Counted from the stretch's first letter, positions 1-9,840 are shown. The stretch is DNA of 64,000 nucleotides from CAZTTH01 sp964615975 (GCA_964615975.1 CAZTTH010000019.1:1-64000), one strand, 5' to 3'. A program made the numbers and translations. The notes: generated from the letters alone by a model not told the origin.

Positions 1-1894
1 ACCAGAGATTGAGATTGATATACTGCCAGAAAAACATGTAGTGGTTAGCCCCAGCCAAATGTTCCTTAAAAAGGGCTTTTACGCGAGAACGATCATATAT
101 CAACCCATTGACCGGCGATTGACTTTCTATCATGCCCTCGATCTCCCGGCGGTTTTCATTCCTGAACCAAACATCAGCGGGAGCGTTATGTCCGACTTTA
201 TCTTTACGTATTCGTACTTTTTCCGGCAGAATTCCGGTCATTGCCTGACGGGCAATCCATTTACCCAAACCATTGCGAATTTTATAGGAATTGTCCAAGC
301 GAAAGCAGAATTCAACCAATCTATAATCCAGAAATGGCACACGGGCTTCAATGGCATGCGCCATGGTATTTCGATCCTCGGCACGCAATACTGGAGGTAC
401 GGTTTCGTATAACAGCTCCAATGCCAAACGCCGAGACAGATCGCCCGTGAATGACACCGTTATATTCGGATTGTGATCGTGGAGCAGCAATTCAGGGGAA
501 AGAGCGGACAGGTAGTTTGAATATTTTTTGATTTCGACTGTGGTATCCTGGTGAAGGCGATCAATATACATACGTTCACGAAGATACTCTTCTGGATCAC
601 GCCGATGATTGGTCAGCCAAGTCTGATGTTCAAGCGAATCATCGTTTGATTGGCAACGAAGATCGCTGAAATAATAATGGTAGTGATCCCAATAACCTGC
701 CAACAATTCGTCGCCGCCATGCCCGGTCAGAATGACTGGAATATGATTGACAGCTATCGCTTTGGTAATCAGATACAGGCTGTACCAGGTAACAGTACAA
801 ACGGGCTCATCGTGAAATCTTAGCATTTCCCGCAAGGTATCAAATAAATCGTTTGGTTGGGGACGAATTAATACCGAACGAATACCGGATTTCTTTATGA
901 CCGCTTCGATGTATTCGGTTTCGTCGTAATACCCATCGCCGGTAACCCCCGAAAAGGCGGTAATATCTGGATTCTTTTCAGCCGCGATACTAGTGATTGC
1001 AGTCGAATCCATGCCGCCACTGAGCATTGTTCCGACCGGCACATCGCTCCTTAAGCGGATTTCAACAGCATTTCGAAAAAGGTCATGATATTGTGTGATC
1101 AGGTCTAATTCTGAGAAATGATCGGTATCATTTGAATTATCGGTCAATTGCCAATAACGGGAAGTAGTCACTTTTCCCCCATGCCCTACCACTACGTAGG
1201 AACTTTTAGGAATTTGCCAGATATCCTCGAAGAACGTTTCGTTGTCGTTATCAACCCAACGGTAGTGACGACCGGCATAATTAAGTATTTTTCGGTAGTT
1301 GGGTTCCCGACTAAACTTAGGAAAGCGCAACAAAGCCTTGATTTCTGAAGCAAAGATAATGAAGTCACCGCTTTTAAAATAGTATAACGGTTTTTTGCCA
1401 AATCGGTCTCGGGATAAAATAAGCTGTCGCTTGTGCAAGTCATAGATGGCTAATGACCACATGCCATTGAATCGAGCGAAACAGTTGATCCCCCATTCCC
1501 GATAACTGTGCAATACTACTTCAGTATCTGAGGTGGAGTGAAATTCATGACCAAGAGCTATGAGTTCTTCCCTTAATTCAATATAATTATAAACTTCACC
1601 GTTATAAACAATGGCACACTGTCTTTGATTATCGACCATGGGTTGTTGACCTTTTTCAGACAAGTCGATGATTTTCAGACGTCGATGTCCGAATGCAAGC
1701 GAAGAGAATTCTGGGAGAAAATCGAGCGATTGCTGCTGATTAAGGAAAGGGGTTTCCTGATAGGGATTACATGTCATGTAACCCCATCCATCAGGCCCCC
1801 GATGAGCCAAAGAATCTGTCATCGCCGCTAAAACAATCTTGGACAGCATAACATTGGAGGGGTTAAAGCTTAAAAATCCTACGATTCCACACAT
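1..1894 (-). CDS. asnB: asparagine synthase (glutamine-hydrolysing) type amidotransferase, C-terminus cut by window edge
   Basis: The reading frame opens at the ATG at 1892-1894 with MCGIVG, which exposes the Cys2 nucleophile of a class II glutamine amidotransferase after Met removal. An RGPDGWGY segment follows, and the ATP-binding PP-loop SGGMDST lies near position 1010. The last residues before the edge (NHYMFFWQYINLNLW) match the conserved end of surface-polysaccharide AsnB proteins, so only a few residues are missing out of 631 seen. The family transfers glutamine ammonia to a carboxylate through an acyl-AMP; in glycan clusters the acceptor is often a sugar acid rather than aspartate. 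It is the last visible gene of a long minus-strand cluster and has a paralogue at 5190-7025. The exact substrate is not deducible. Confidence 0.9.
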   Translation of the reverse strand, partial: MCGIVGFLSFNPSNVMLSKIVLAAMTDSLAHRGPDGWGYMTCNPYQETPFLNQQQSLDFLPEFSSLAFGHRRLKIIDLSEKGQQPMVDNQRQCAIVYNGEVYNYIELREELIALGHEFHSTSDTEVVLHSYREWGINCFARFNGMWSLAIYDLHKRQLILSRDRFGKKPLYYFKSGDFIIFASEIKALLRFPKFSREPNYRKILNYAGRHYRWVDNDNETFFEDIWQIPKSSYVVVGHGGKVTTSRYWQLTDNSNDTDHFSELDLITQYHDLFRNAVEIRLRSDVPVGTMLSGGMDSTAITSIAAEKNPDITAFSGVTGDGYYDETEYIEAVIKKSGIRSVLIRPQPNDLFDTLREMLRFHDEPVCTVTWYSLYLITKAIAVNHIPVILTGHGGDELLAGYWDHYHYYFSDLRCQSNDDSLEHQTWLTNHRRDPEEYLRERMYIDRLHQDTTVEIKKYSNYLSALSPELLLHDHNPNITVSFTGDLSRRLALELLYETVPPVLRAEDRNTMAHAIEARVPFLDYRLVEFCFRLDNSYKIRNGLGKWIARQAMTGILPEKVRIRKDKVGHNAPADVWFRNENRREIEGMIESQSPVNGLIYDRSRVKALFKEHLAGANHYMFFWQYINLNLW

Positions 1895-1903
1895 AAACGT
1901 GAT

Positions 1904-2248
1904 CTAATCCTTGGGTATCCATTCATCAAGCCAACAGAGAATACGACTGTTATTATCTGTCAGGTAATTGTGGAATTCGGACATTTTATCAGGTTCGACT
2001 GCATTTACATAAAGATTGCCAAGCTCGTTTAACACCAGAGCAGTCTTGAATCCCTGACGTTTGAGTCGGGCATTTAATGACGGTCCCAAATAATAGCCCC
2101 ACGACGTAGCTGTCACATCGCATTCTCGACCTGATATTTTCTTGAGGGAGATCATTTCATTGGATTGCAGGATAATTTTCCCATTGTCCTGAATCTCAAT
2201 GTTATTAACCGAAAATGTCCGGGGTGGATTGTTGAATTGCGTTTCCAT
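1904..2248 (-). CDS. small hypothetical protein between two amidotransferase genes
   Basis: This 114-residue protein has no signal peptide or membrane segment and I recognise no family. It begins METQFNNPP and has a mixed composition with a central WGYYLGPSLNARLK segment and a C-terminal WLDEWIPKD. It lies 9 bases upstream of the asparagine synthase start and 11 bases downstream of the sugar amidotransferase stop, so it is almost certainly in the same transcript. The spacing and sane amino-acid composition argue that it is real. A role as a small accessory subunit of the flanking amidotransferases is an inference from position alone. Confidence 0.6.
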   Translation of the reverse strand: METQFNNPPRTFSVNNIEIQDNGKIILQSNEMISLKKISGRECDVTATSWGYYLGPSLNARLKRQGFKTALVLNELGNLYVNAVEPDKMSEFHNYLTDNNSRILCWLDEWIPKD

Positions 2249-2259
2249 AAAGCACGATT

Positions 2260-3381
2260 TCAGTCTTGTAAATGGTTGGGAATGTACCAGCGGTTGGCAT
2301 CATCCTTTTGCCAAATTAATGAATTGCGAAACTTATCCAGTGTATCAAGGAATGACGATCGAGAAATGCCGATATAGTCAATAAAACTGGTAACATAGTC
2401 GTCCGAAAGATCCTGAAGATCGTATTCTTTTACCAGCTCTTTGGCTTCTTCACGAGTAAGACGGCCATTTCGAATATCCTCACAGGCATGGTCGGTAGCC
2501 CGGCCATAACCAAACTTGAGAATTTTGAAATATTGGTGAATACGATTGATTTTCTCATCTATCCCGACATAATTGCGATAGGTGCCTTCTCCCGGTGATG
2601 GCAAGGATTTAAATCCGTGTTGTTTGGCAATCTGCAAATGGATTTCGGAGTCCCAATAAAAGAAGTAACTCATAAATACCGCACGGGTGGTAGAGTTTAC
2701 CAGATGATCGGGAAAGTCGTACAAGAGTAATTGCTCCATGGGAATTTGATAGTGTTGGGATAGGAACTGCGCATCCCTTCCAGTATTAGCAGCATACTTA
2801 GTGAACCAGTCTCTGGTCATGTAATTTTTCTCCGCGATCGACTGGTCGCCACCATATTCGAATGCAGAATTCTCACCCAGAAGGACCAGAGGTACATTGA
2901 ATTGTAATGCCGTATGCAGAGGAAAGGCATGCAGAAGAGTATGGCTGAGGAGGTCCGGATCACCGAAATCTTCAAATCCAAGACGAATCATTTGTTTATG
3001 CAACGGTTGCGTTGGTCTATAAATAATTAAATTGGCACCCATTTCCGGTACCAAGTTTAAGTTATGTCGGCCTACATCGGTTTTGATACCATAATCGACA
3101 TTGACTGCTAAAATCCGAAGATCAAATTTTAGTAATCGATGGACCTGAGTTAAGCTGTCCTTTCCGCCACTGACTGGCACTAAAACATCATAAAAGGGCG
3201 CCTTGTGAGATTTTGCTTCTAAAACAATCTTCTCGAACTCCATTGCCCGTGCGTCCCAATCGATTCCCGCGAGATAGCGATTTTTTTGTTGGTGAGCTAA
3301 GCAGGCCTTGCAAACACCCTCACTATCAAAAGAGATGTAGGGTTTGGTATCTGGCAGTAAGCAGGTTTTACAATATTTCAT
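2260..3381 (-). CDS. N-acetyl sugar amidotransferase (WbpG/PseA/LegA-like family)
   Basis: The 373-residue protein starts with two CxxC pairs (C4/C7 and C24/C27), the zinc knuckle of this family, followed by the ATP-pyrophosphatase loop SGGKDS at residues 71-76. Family members convert an acetamido group on a UDP- or CMP-linked sugar into an acetamidino group, using ammonia supplied by a partner glutaminase, for O-antigen, flagellin glycans or nonulosonic acids. No HisH/HisF-like partner is visible here, so one of the two AsnB-type proteins might supply ammonia (inference). The start overlaps the end of the carbamoyltransferase gene by 14 bases, which indicates translational coupling. Length is typical for the family. 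Confidence 0.85.
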   Translation of the reverse strand: MKYCKTCLLPDTKPYISFDSEGVCKACLAHQQKNRYLAGIDWDARAMEFEKIVLEAKSHKAPFYDVLVPVSGGKDSLTQVHRLLKFDLRILAVNVDYGIKTDVGRHNLNLVPEMGANLIIYRPTQPLHKQMIRLGFEDFGDPDLLSHTLLHAFPLHTALQFNVPLVLLGENSAFEYGGDQSIAEKNYMTRDWFTKYAANTGRDAQFLSQHYQIPMEQLLLYDFPDHLVNSTTRAVFMSYFFYWDSEIHLQIAKQHGFKSLPSPGEGTYRNYVGIDEKINRIHQYFKILKFGYGRATDHACEDIRNGRLTREEAKELVKEYDLQDLSDDYVTSFIDYIGISRSSFLDTLDKFRNSLIWQKDDANRWYIPNHLQD

Positions 3382-5179
3382 TCGACCGCCTGACTATTAA
3401 GAAATTTCCCAGTATCAAGCCATCAAGTTCTGAATTATCCAGAGTATATAATGCTTCTTTTGGTCCTAGGACAATCGGATCACCATGTAAATTAAAACTG
3501 GTATTCAAAAGACCCCCAACGCCGGTTATTTGTTCAAATGCTTGAATAATGGCATAATATTCCGGATTCTGTCGACGCTCCAGCACTTGTGGGCGCATAG
3601 TCAAATCCGCAGGGTGCAAAGCAGCAATTAACTCTTCTTGGGCAAGTGGAGTAGAATCAAATGCCATGGTCATATAGGGACATTTCAGTTTACGAGGATT
3701 AATGATGTAATCATTTTGCCGTTCGGCAAGTATGGTCGGAGTAAATGGCATCCAGAAATCGCGGAATTTGATTGCTGAATTAATTTTGCGAACTGTTTCG
3801 GGGTGTCTGGGATCGGCCAGAATCGAGCGATTTCCCAATCCGCGCAATCCGAATTCCATTCCTCCACAACAACGCGCGATGATTTGGCCAGCCGCCAAGC
3901 GCTTGGCAATGTCACAGGGGTCAACACCTTCGATGATATGATATTTAGTCGATGTATTATTTTGTGCCAAAATCGTTTTAATTTCACAATCGCCGAACTC
4001 TGGTCCCAAGTAGATATTATCGATGGGTTCGATGATATCAACAGGTAATTTATTCGCTCTGAGATATTCCCAGAAAGCAAAATAACATGCACCGATCGGT
4101 AACGATGTATCTCCGGCAGCCTGACAGACATATAGATCATCGACCCCAGGTAATTCCATAATGCACTTACAGGCCTTGATATTTTGCGACACCCCACCCG
4201 AAAAGCAAATTCGACCTAAACCGGTTGCCTGTAGACCAGCCTGAACCCATTGACAGAGGATGATTTCGACAAACTGTTGGACCGCGCCGGCAATGCCATC
4301 GAAACGATGCCCTTCCAATGCCTCGAGAAAATGAAAATAAAGGTCCTTGGGTTTTTGATCATAAACAATATTTAATCCATCCACCTTGAGGATGTGTTCA
4401 AATACCTTATAACTTTTTGCCTGTTCACGTGTATTGGCATATGGAGCCAGACCCATAACCTTGTATTCATGCTGGGCGGGTTTCATTCCCAATATCAGCG
4501 TCATATATTGATAGATATGTCCCAGATGGTTGTCTCTCGTTTTTGCCAATTCCAGACGACCATCTTCAGAAAATATTGAAACCGTACCATTCGAATAATC
4601 GCCTATTCCTTCGGCGGTCAGTGCCATTACTTTTCCACGCATTGGACTGCCAAAATATGAGTAAAAGGTATGGCAATCCTCATGAGTAATTGTACGAATT
4701 TTCTCGACATTGATTCCCAAATTTTTCGCGACAGTATTTTTCCGAATCACAGCCATTTCCCGCATCTCTGTGGGATCCATATACCCTTTTAATAAATGGT
4801 CCATTGGATAGGAGTCATCGTAGCGGAAATCTGGGCGATCTTTATAGAGGTCGTAATAAGAAACTTTTTGGTTCTCAAATAAACGGGGTTTCCAGAAAGC
4901 ATGTTGTTCCAATACCCAATCAGCAACACTGAAATTGGCATTCCGTTTAACTTTTGTAAGGATTGGATTCCAACTGTGGGATGCCAAGACAACTTCATCG
5001 ATCTCCTGGGTGTCTATATCCGCTTTTTTCAAACAAGCCGCAATCGCATGTTTCGGATAGCCATAATCACCTTTAAGTCCGGTAAAGCGTTCTTCCTGTG
5101 CTGCGGCAACAATCTTACCATCGATCAATAAGGCAACGGAGGCATCATGGGCTTCCTGCATTCCTAAAATAACTCGCAT
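3368..5179 (-). CDS. NodU/CmcH-family O-carbamoyltransferase
   Basis: This 603-residue protein has the two-part architecture of TobZ/NodU enzymes. An N-terminal Kae1-like ASKHA domain begins GMQEAHDASVALL and contains AAAQEERFTG. The C-terminal domain contains MEFGLRGLGNRSILADPR, the family signature around the carbamoyl-adenylate site. The family moves a carbamoyl group from carbamoyl phosphate, via carbamoyl-AMP, to a hydroxyl on a sugar or antibiotic. Its place between an asparagine-synthase-like gene and a sugar amidotransferase gene points to decoration of a surface sugar. The usual Arg before MEFG is replaced here (CCGGMEFG), a minor departure from the common motif. It sits 10 bases after the upstream asnB-like gene. 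Confidence 0.88.
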   Translation of the reverse strand: MRVILGMQEAHDASVALLIDGKIVAAAQEERFTGLKGDYGYPKHAIAACLKKADIDTQEIDEVVLASHSWNPILTKVKRNANFSVADWVLEQHAFWKPRLFENQKVSYYDLYKDRPDFRYDDSYPMDHLLKGYMDPTEMREMAVIRKNTVAKNLGINVEKIRTITHEDCHTFYSYFGSPMRGKVMALTAEGIGDYSNGTVSIFSEDGRLELAKTRDNHLGHIYQYMTLILGMKPAQHEYKVMGLAPYANTREQAKSYKVFEHILKVDGLNIVYDQKPKDLYFHFLEALEGHRFDGIAGAVQQFVEIILCQWVQAGLQATGLGRICFSGGVSQNIKACKCIMELPGVDDLYVCQAAGDTSLPIGACYFAFWEYLRANKLPVDIIEPIDNIYLGPEFGDCEIKTILAQNNTSTKYHIIEGVDPCDIAKRLAAGQIIARCCGGMEFGLRGLGNRSILADPRHPETVRKINSAIKFRDFWMPFTPTILAERQNDYIINPRKLKCPYMTMAFDSTPLAQEELIAALHPADLTMRPQVLERRQNPEYYAIIQAFEQITGVGGLLNTSFNLHGDPIVLGPKEALYTLDNSELDGLILGNFLIVRRSNEIL

Positions 5180-5189
5180 CGTTTATATC

Positions 5190-7025
5190 CTAATTTCGGT
5201 TAAACTCTTCAAGGAATTGTTTTGCACAAACAAAGTAAAATAAAAATTTGCTGGCGCTGTTCTGGAGATATTTCGTCTCAATCATGGATTCGATCTTTGC
5301 TTTATGGACATGTTGATAAATAGGACTATCATCCAATAACCAGGATTTTGTTTGGGGATCTTTGACATTTAGAAATGAAAATATCGAGGCATTAAATCCA
5401 ACCTTGCGATAATTCCATAAAATTGAGTCGGGAACAATCCCGGTCATGGATTTTCGCAGTAAAGTCTTGGTATACCCATTGTCGATCAAATATCGAGTCG
5501 GAATTTGATTACAAAATTCGAATAAATGACGATCGAGGTATGGAGAACGATTTTCAATTGAATAATACATGGCATTCAGGTCATCCTCATGTAAAATGAC
5601 TGGTACAGCTTCATGATATAACTCATTTAACATGCGATTGCGCAAAAGTGAGTTAGTATAATGTTTTTCCTTGAAGTCTTCCCCCCAACTAGTAGTCAAA
5701 TGCTCAGAGAACTCAATATTGTTCAAATAATTGTGTTTGCGGAATTGAGGATTTTCCCTGTAGAGAAGTGGATTTTTCAAATAGGGATTGCGCACAAGAG
5801 GAGCGATGTGTTCTTGCCATGCTTGCAATGCGGAATCATACAAGGGAGTATCGCGAATTTCATACAAGTAGAGATTATGATGATCGTAGTATCCGGTTAG
5901 CAGTTCGTCGGCCCCTGTGCCGCTGATCGATATGCGGTATCCATTGTCTTGGATCATTTTCATCATCAGCCAGTGAAGGTAATAACTTATAGTGTAAATC
6001 GGAGCATCATGTTGGTGGATGAGAGTTTTCAGATTTTCCAGAAACATTTCATTGGAGATTGATATTGGTGTATGACGTAAATTCAGTTCACTGACCATGG
6101 TTTCTACTTGCGTTCGTTCTTCATACCGATCATCTTCGTTCATAATGGTAAAGCCATGAACATCATACCCAAACACTTTTTTGGCGATGCCAATGAGTGA
6201 ACTTGAATCGATGCCGCCACTCATACAGAATGCCAAAGGCACATCAGCCCGCAAGCGTAGTCTCATTGAGTTCTGCAATGCTTCTCGGATCCCCTGAATA
6301 GCATCCTGAACAGTTAATGTGGGATCTTCTGTAAAAGTTGGTGCCCAATATCGCAAATATTCTTCATTCCCCTGTAAATTTACGTGAAGCAAGGATGCAG
6401 ATTTTAACTCTTCTATACCTATGAAAAAGGTTTCGTTGACTTTGTATAACGCTTTGTAGCCATTCACCAGATAGCGAAAGAGATGATTGTAGTTAATCGC
6501 TAACTTAATGCCTAATAGAGCGACAATGAATTTGACCTCCGATCCGAAGTAGAGACCGGTGTTGTCACGATAAAGATAAAGCGGTTTTTCCCCGAAACGA
6601 TCGCGGCTTAACATCAGAGAACCATCAGATTCATCATAAAGCGCGAATGCCCACATGCCTTCCGCCCGGTCAAGCGCTTTTTGCCATCCCCATTCGTCAA
6701 TGGCATGGATCAACACTTCTGTGTCGCTTGTGGTATTAAAAGAATGTCCAGTCTTGTACAGGTCCGCTTTTAATTCTAGAAAGTTGTAAACTTCACCGTT
6801 ATAAACGATGACCTTTGAGCGATGATGGAAAGGTTGGTTCGAACGTGGATCGAGATCGATAATACTGAGTCGAGTATGCAATAAATAAACATGGCGTTGA
6901 GCAGCGAATTCATGATGATACAATCCGTTGGCGTCAGGACCACGGCGATGCATCAAATGCAAACATGATTGCAGCCGATTATTGTCTATTGCCTTTGTTC
7001 CTATATAGCCTGCAATTCCACACAT
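5190..7025 (-). CDS. asnB: asparagine synthase (glutamine-hydrolysing) type amidotransferase, second copy
   Basis: The 611-residue protein starts MCGIAGYIG, giving a Cys2 glutaminase nucleophile. HRRGPDANG lies in the glutaminase domain and SGGIDSSSL forms the ATP PP-loop of the synthetase half. It is distinct from the copy at the window start: the C-terminal domain shares architecture but lacks the NHxxxxW ending. Two such genes in one glycan cluster usually mean two different amidations rather than general asparagine supply. It lies 10 bases upstream of the carbamoyltransferase gene, so the block is an operon. The start codon is fixed by the Cys2 requirement. Confidence 0.9.
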   Translation of the reverse strand: MCGIAGYIGTKAIDNNRLQSCLHLMHRRGPDANGLYHHEFAAQRHVYLLHTRLSIIDLDPRSNQPFHHRSKVIVYNGEVYNFLELKADLYKTGHSFNTTSDTEVLIHAIDEWGWQKALDRAEGMWAFALYDESDGSLMLSRDRFGEKPLYLYRDNTGLYFGSEVKFIVALLGIKLAINYNHLFRYLVNGYKALYKVNETFFIGIEELKSASLLHVNLQGNEEYLRYWAPTFTEDPTLTVQDAIQGIREALQNSMRLRLRADVPLAFCMSGGIDSSSLIGIAKKVFGYDVHGFTIMNEDDRYEERTQVETMVSELNLRHTPISISNEMFLENLKTLIHQHDAPIYTISYYLHWLMMKMIQDNGYRISISGTGADELLTGYYDHHNLYLYEIRDTPLYDSALQAWQEHIAPLVRNPYLKNPLLYRENPQFRKHNYLNNIEFSEHLTTSWGEDFKEKHYTNSLLRNRMLNELYHEAVPVILHEDDLNAMYYSIENRSPYLDRHLFEFCNQIPTRYLIDNGYTKTLLRKSMTGIVPDSILWNYRKVGFNASIFSFLNVKDPQTKSWLLDDSPIYQHVHKAKIESMIETKYLQNSASKFLFYFVCAKQFLEEFNRN

Positions 7026-7094
7026 ATCATTATTTTTCAGATTTGGGTTTCGATAATCATCATCAGGGAATGAATATCAGTAGGTGCGCCAATT

Positions 7095-8102
7095 CTATTT
7101 AACATTGTTTAATAAGATCAATTCACCATTAAGTAGATCGTGATTGAGTGTTTTTCCGATGATTTCAGACTCTCGTCCCGGTTCCAATCCGCCTCCGGGG
7201 CGAACCCAGCCCAGTTCATTCCAGCTCAAGGTAGTTCCTGCCATTAGATTTTTATTGGCCACGATCGAACGACGTACCTTTTCAAGTGACGCCATCTCAC
7301 AATCCTGAGGAATTTTATGATCGTCGCCCAACATCTTGCGGGCGATTTTTACCCGCATCGTTAGTTCCTTGAATTCAGCGGGATCAGCAGATAACTGGTG
7401 ATCTCGAAACGTTGAATGATTCTTATCAATGGTAAAGTGTTTTTCTATAATGCGAGCGCCTAAAATGACCGAATATACCGCCGCATCAATGCCCAAGGTA
7501 TGATCGGAATAACCAACTGTGGATACTAATTTCCTGAGTTCGTTGATTGCGGCTAAATTGGCTTGGTCAGTGGGGGTGGGATAACTGATCACACAATGCA
7601 GCAATGCGACTTGTTGATGAATTCCCAAATCATTCCATACGTCAACTATGAAATTCAAGCTTTTGTTGATTTGATTGATATCAACTCCACCGGTGGAGAG
7701 TATGATGGGTTTACCAGTTTCGGCAATGACTTTAATCAGAGGATAAAACCTATTATCCCCTGACGCAATTTTGAAAGCGGGAACGAGGTTGTTAAGGAAT
7801 ATGGCGCTTTCAAGATCGAATGGGGTCGAGAGAAATAAAACCCCGGCGTTAATTGCAACGCTACTGAGTTTTTCAAATTGATCATAAGACAATTGAAACT
7901 TACGTAACTGATTAATCCGCTCGGTTTGTTGAAGTGAAACCAGTTTTTCCGGAATGATTGTCTGGAATTTTACCGCGCCGGCACCAGCTTCCGCAGCCAG
8001 GCCAATCATTTCTTCTGCCAGAGTATAGCTGCCTTCATGATTGTTGCCGATCTCGGCTATAATCAAAATCTCCTTATCCAAATCAAAGTTGCCGATTTTC
8101 AT
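7095..8102 (-). CDS. NeuB-family nonulosonic acid synthase, copy 1
   Basis: The 335-residue protein has the NeuB barrel start IIAEIGNNHEGSYTLA, then GAVKFQT, the FKIASGD segment, ILSTGG, a YSDHTLG segment and IEKHFTIDK. A SAF (antifreeze-like) domain fills about the last 65 residues. These are the hallmarks of enzymes that condense phosphoenolpyruvate with a hexosamine derivative to give sialic, legionaminic or pseudaminic acid. It lies 3 bases after the acetyltransferase gene (8106-8834) in the same operon. It is only moderately similar to the second NeuB at 18717-19733, so the two are likely to use different substrates. Which nonulosonate it makes cannot be read from the sequence. Confidence 0.88.
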   Translation of the reverse strand: MKIGNFDLDKEILIIAEIGNNHEGSYTLAEEMIGLAAEAGAGAVKFQTIIPEKLVSLQQTERINQLRKFQLSYDQFEKLSSVAINAGVLFLSTPFDLESAIFLNNLVPAFKIASGDNRFYPLIKVIAETGKPIILSTGGVDINQINKSLNFIVDVWNDLGIHQQVALLHCVISYPTPTDQANLAAINELRKLVSTVGYSDHTLGIDAAVYSVILGARIIEKHFTIDKNHSTFRDHQLSADPAEFKELTMRVKIARKMLGDDHKIPQDCEMASLEKVRRSIVANKNLMAGTTLSWNELGWVRPGGGLEPGRESEIIGKTLNHDLLNGELILLNNVK

Positions 8103-8105
8103 TCG

Positions 8106-8834
8106 TTATCCATGATAATGAAAGACATAATTGGCATCGCTCATTCGGAATCCCATTTTTTCATACAGACGGATTGAAGGAATGTTGGCTAACTGGGTGC
8201 CGACACATATGGTCGTGAAATTGGGACAGTGAATCTCAGCATAGGCTATCATGTCGCTGGCAATGGCTTTACGACGCTGGGAGTTATCAACGGCAATGAG
8301 ATCAATGATCAATGTTTGGTTGGCTCCATAAAGTATTTGATTAAAGCCGACGATCTGGTTATCAATTGCTGCAACCACCATTTGTTGACCTCGTTTTCCA
8401 CAAAAGTAATTTCTTACCCATTCTGCCTTCACCATATTTGCTTCATTCTTGGTAAAAGCAGGATCGAGATGAAAACGGGAAAAAATAAAATTATGGCGCG
8501 CGACCTCGACGGTTTGATGTTCATCCTCTGAAGTCGCGAAACGAACCTGACTATGTCCGATCAGATGTGAGTTGGGAGAAGTCAGCTTGGTAAAAATGAC
8601 ATTGGTATCGATTAAATTAAATCCCATTTTCCCCAACCATTTGATGGATTTAGTTGCGGTTGGGGCGACTTTTGTATAAATAAACATTGGCTTATTGGGA
8701 AAATTTCGATGTATAAATTCATTGATGTGTTGTATGTGATGTCCATCTTTTTCAACGCTGGCATCGTCCAATGTAAAACGATAGACTTCTCGATGAAGTT
8801 TATCGGTCAACCAAGTGTCTTCCACGCTTTTCAT
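8106..8834 (-). CDS. GNAT family N-acetyltransferase (WecD-like)
   Basis: About 242 residues. The C-terminal half is a GNAT domain with VVAAIDNQIVGF, the acetyl-CoA loop around VDNSQRRKAIAS, and IRLYEKMGF near the end. The N-terminal half resembles a degenerate GNAT half (KWLGKMGFNLIDTNVIF), the arrangement of the TDP-fucosamine acetyltransferase WecD. I choose the ATG at 8832-8834 (MKSVEDTW) because it overlaps the upstream epimerase stop as ATGA; an ATG seven codons earlier is possible. With the DegT aminotransferase two genes upstream, it probably acetylates an amino sugar before NeuB acts (inference). Confidence 0.75.
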   Translation of the reverse strand: MKSVEDTWLTDKLHREVYRFTLDDASVEKDGHHIQHINEFIHRNFPNKPMFIYTKVAPTATKSIKWLGKMGFNLIDTNVIFTKLTSPNSHLIGHSQVRFATSEDEHQTVEVARHNFIFSRFHLDPAFTKNEANMVKAEWVRNYFCGKRGQQMVVAAIDNQIVGFNQILYGANQTLIIDLIAVDNSQRRKAIASDMIAYAEIHCPNFTTICVGTQLANIPSIRLYEKMGFRMSDANYVFHYHG

Positions 8835-9838
8835 CGACTGAATTCCTTGTACCAATTGATGTATTGGACGAAACCTTTTTCCAGAGGATATTGTGGATCA
8901 TAGCCAATTAGACTTCTGGCCTTATCAATTGCCAAGGTTCCACGGTCAGGCATCAACTTGTCTTTCGGTAAATACTTAATATTAACTTCGGGAAAATGTT
9001 TATGCAGGATGGTCGCCATTTCCGTGATCGAGCGTCCTTGTCCACATGTAATATTTAAGATTTGATTGCGTGATTTTTCATTTTCGATGATTTTGTTCAC
9101 TCCCTGAACAAGGTCATCAATATAGGTAAAGTCCAGGCTGTCGGAGCCATCTCCATTAACTGAGATATCCAAGCCCTGAATTGCGTTTTCGATAAATATC
9201 TGTCCCACACGACGACTGACACATCTTTCCCCATATAGTGCCGACGGGCGGACAATGGTAAAGGGCAACCCAAACACTTGCTGGTAGGCGATGACCATTT
9301 TTTCTCCGGCGAACTTTAGTGCTCCATAAATTCCGATGGGATCGCAGTGTGAAGTTTCACTCACTGTGCCATCGGTAAAGTTTCCATAAACCATGCTGGA
9401 TGAGAAATAGATAAAATGTTCGATTTGATCCCGTGCATTATCCAATGCGTTTTCCAGAGTACGCAAGCTATGATCGAAGGTACTGAATGGATCTTTATTT
9501 GAACGAGCAGCGTGGGCGACGGCAGCGAGATGAATGATGACCTGGGGCTTGATCTTGCCTAATAAATGTGAAAGAGCATGATAATCGCGCGCATCAAGGA
9601 TATGCAGCGGAATATTTTTCTGCCTGATCAAGTCAAATCGTTGATTAATGATTCGCAGATAAAGTTCGCGATTTTGGACATTTTCACTGCTGGAGGTGAA
9701 ATAGAGAAGGTTATTGACTTGTAAACTGTCGATGATATGGGGACACGCCCCTTCATTCGCAAGTGCCAGCGCAAGATGATGCCCGATAAATCCCCCCCCG
9801 CCAATCAAAGCGATATTACGTCCGCTTAACGAAATCAT
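8831..9838 (-). CDS. NAD-dependent sugar epimerase/dehydratase
   Basis: This 335-residue extended short-chain dehydrogenase has the N-terminal dinucleotide-binding motif GGGGFIGHHLA. The catalytic pair appears in YGALK, and the SSSMVYG and RPSALYGERC segments are typical of nucleotide-sugar epimerases and dehydratases. It lies between the DegT aminotransferase (2 bases downstream of it) and the acetyltransferase, the usual order in amino-dideoxy-sugar operons. It could be a 4-epimerase, a 4,6-dehydratase or a C4 reductase, and the sequence does not decide among them. Confidence 0.82.
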   Translation of the reverse strand: MISLSGRNIALIGGGGFIGHHLALALANEGACPHIIDSLQVNNLLYFTSSSENVQNRELYLRIINQRFDLIRQKNIPLHILDARDYHALSHLLGKIKPQVIIHLAAVAHAARSNKDPFSTFDHSLRTLENALDNARDQIEHFIYFSSSMVYGNFTDGTVSETSHCDPIGIYGALKFAGEKMVIAYQQVFGLPFTIVRPSALYGERCVSRRVGQIFIENAIQGLDISVNGDGSDSLDFTYIDDLVQGVNKIIENEKSRNQILNITCGQGRSITEMATILHKHFPEVNIKYLPKDKLMPDRGTLAIDKARSLIGYDPQYPLEKGFVQYINWYKEFSR

Positions 9839-9840
9839 AT

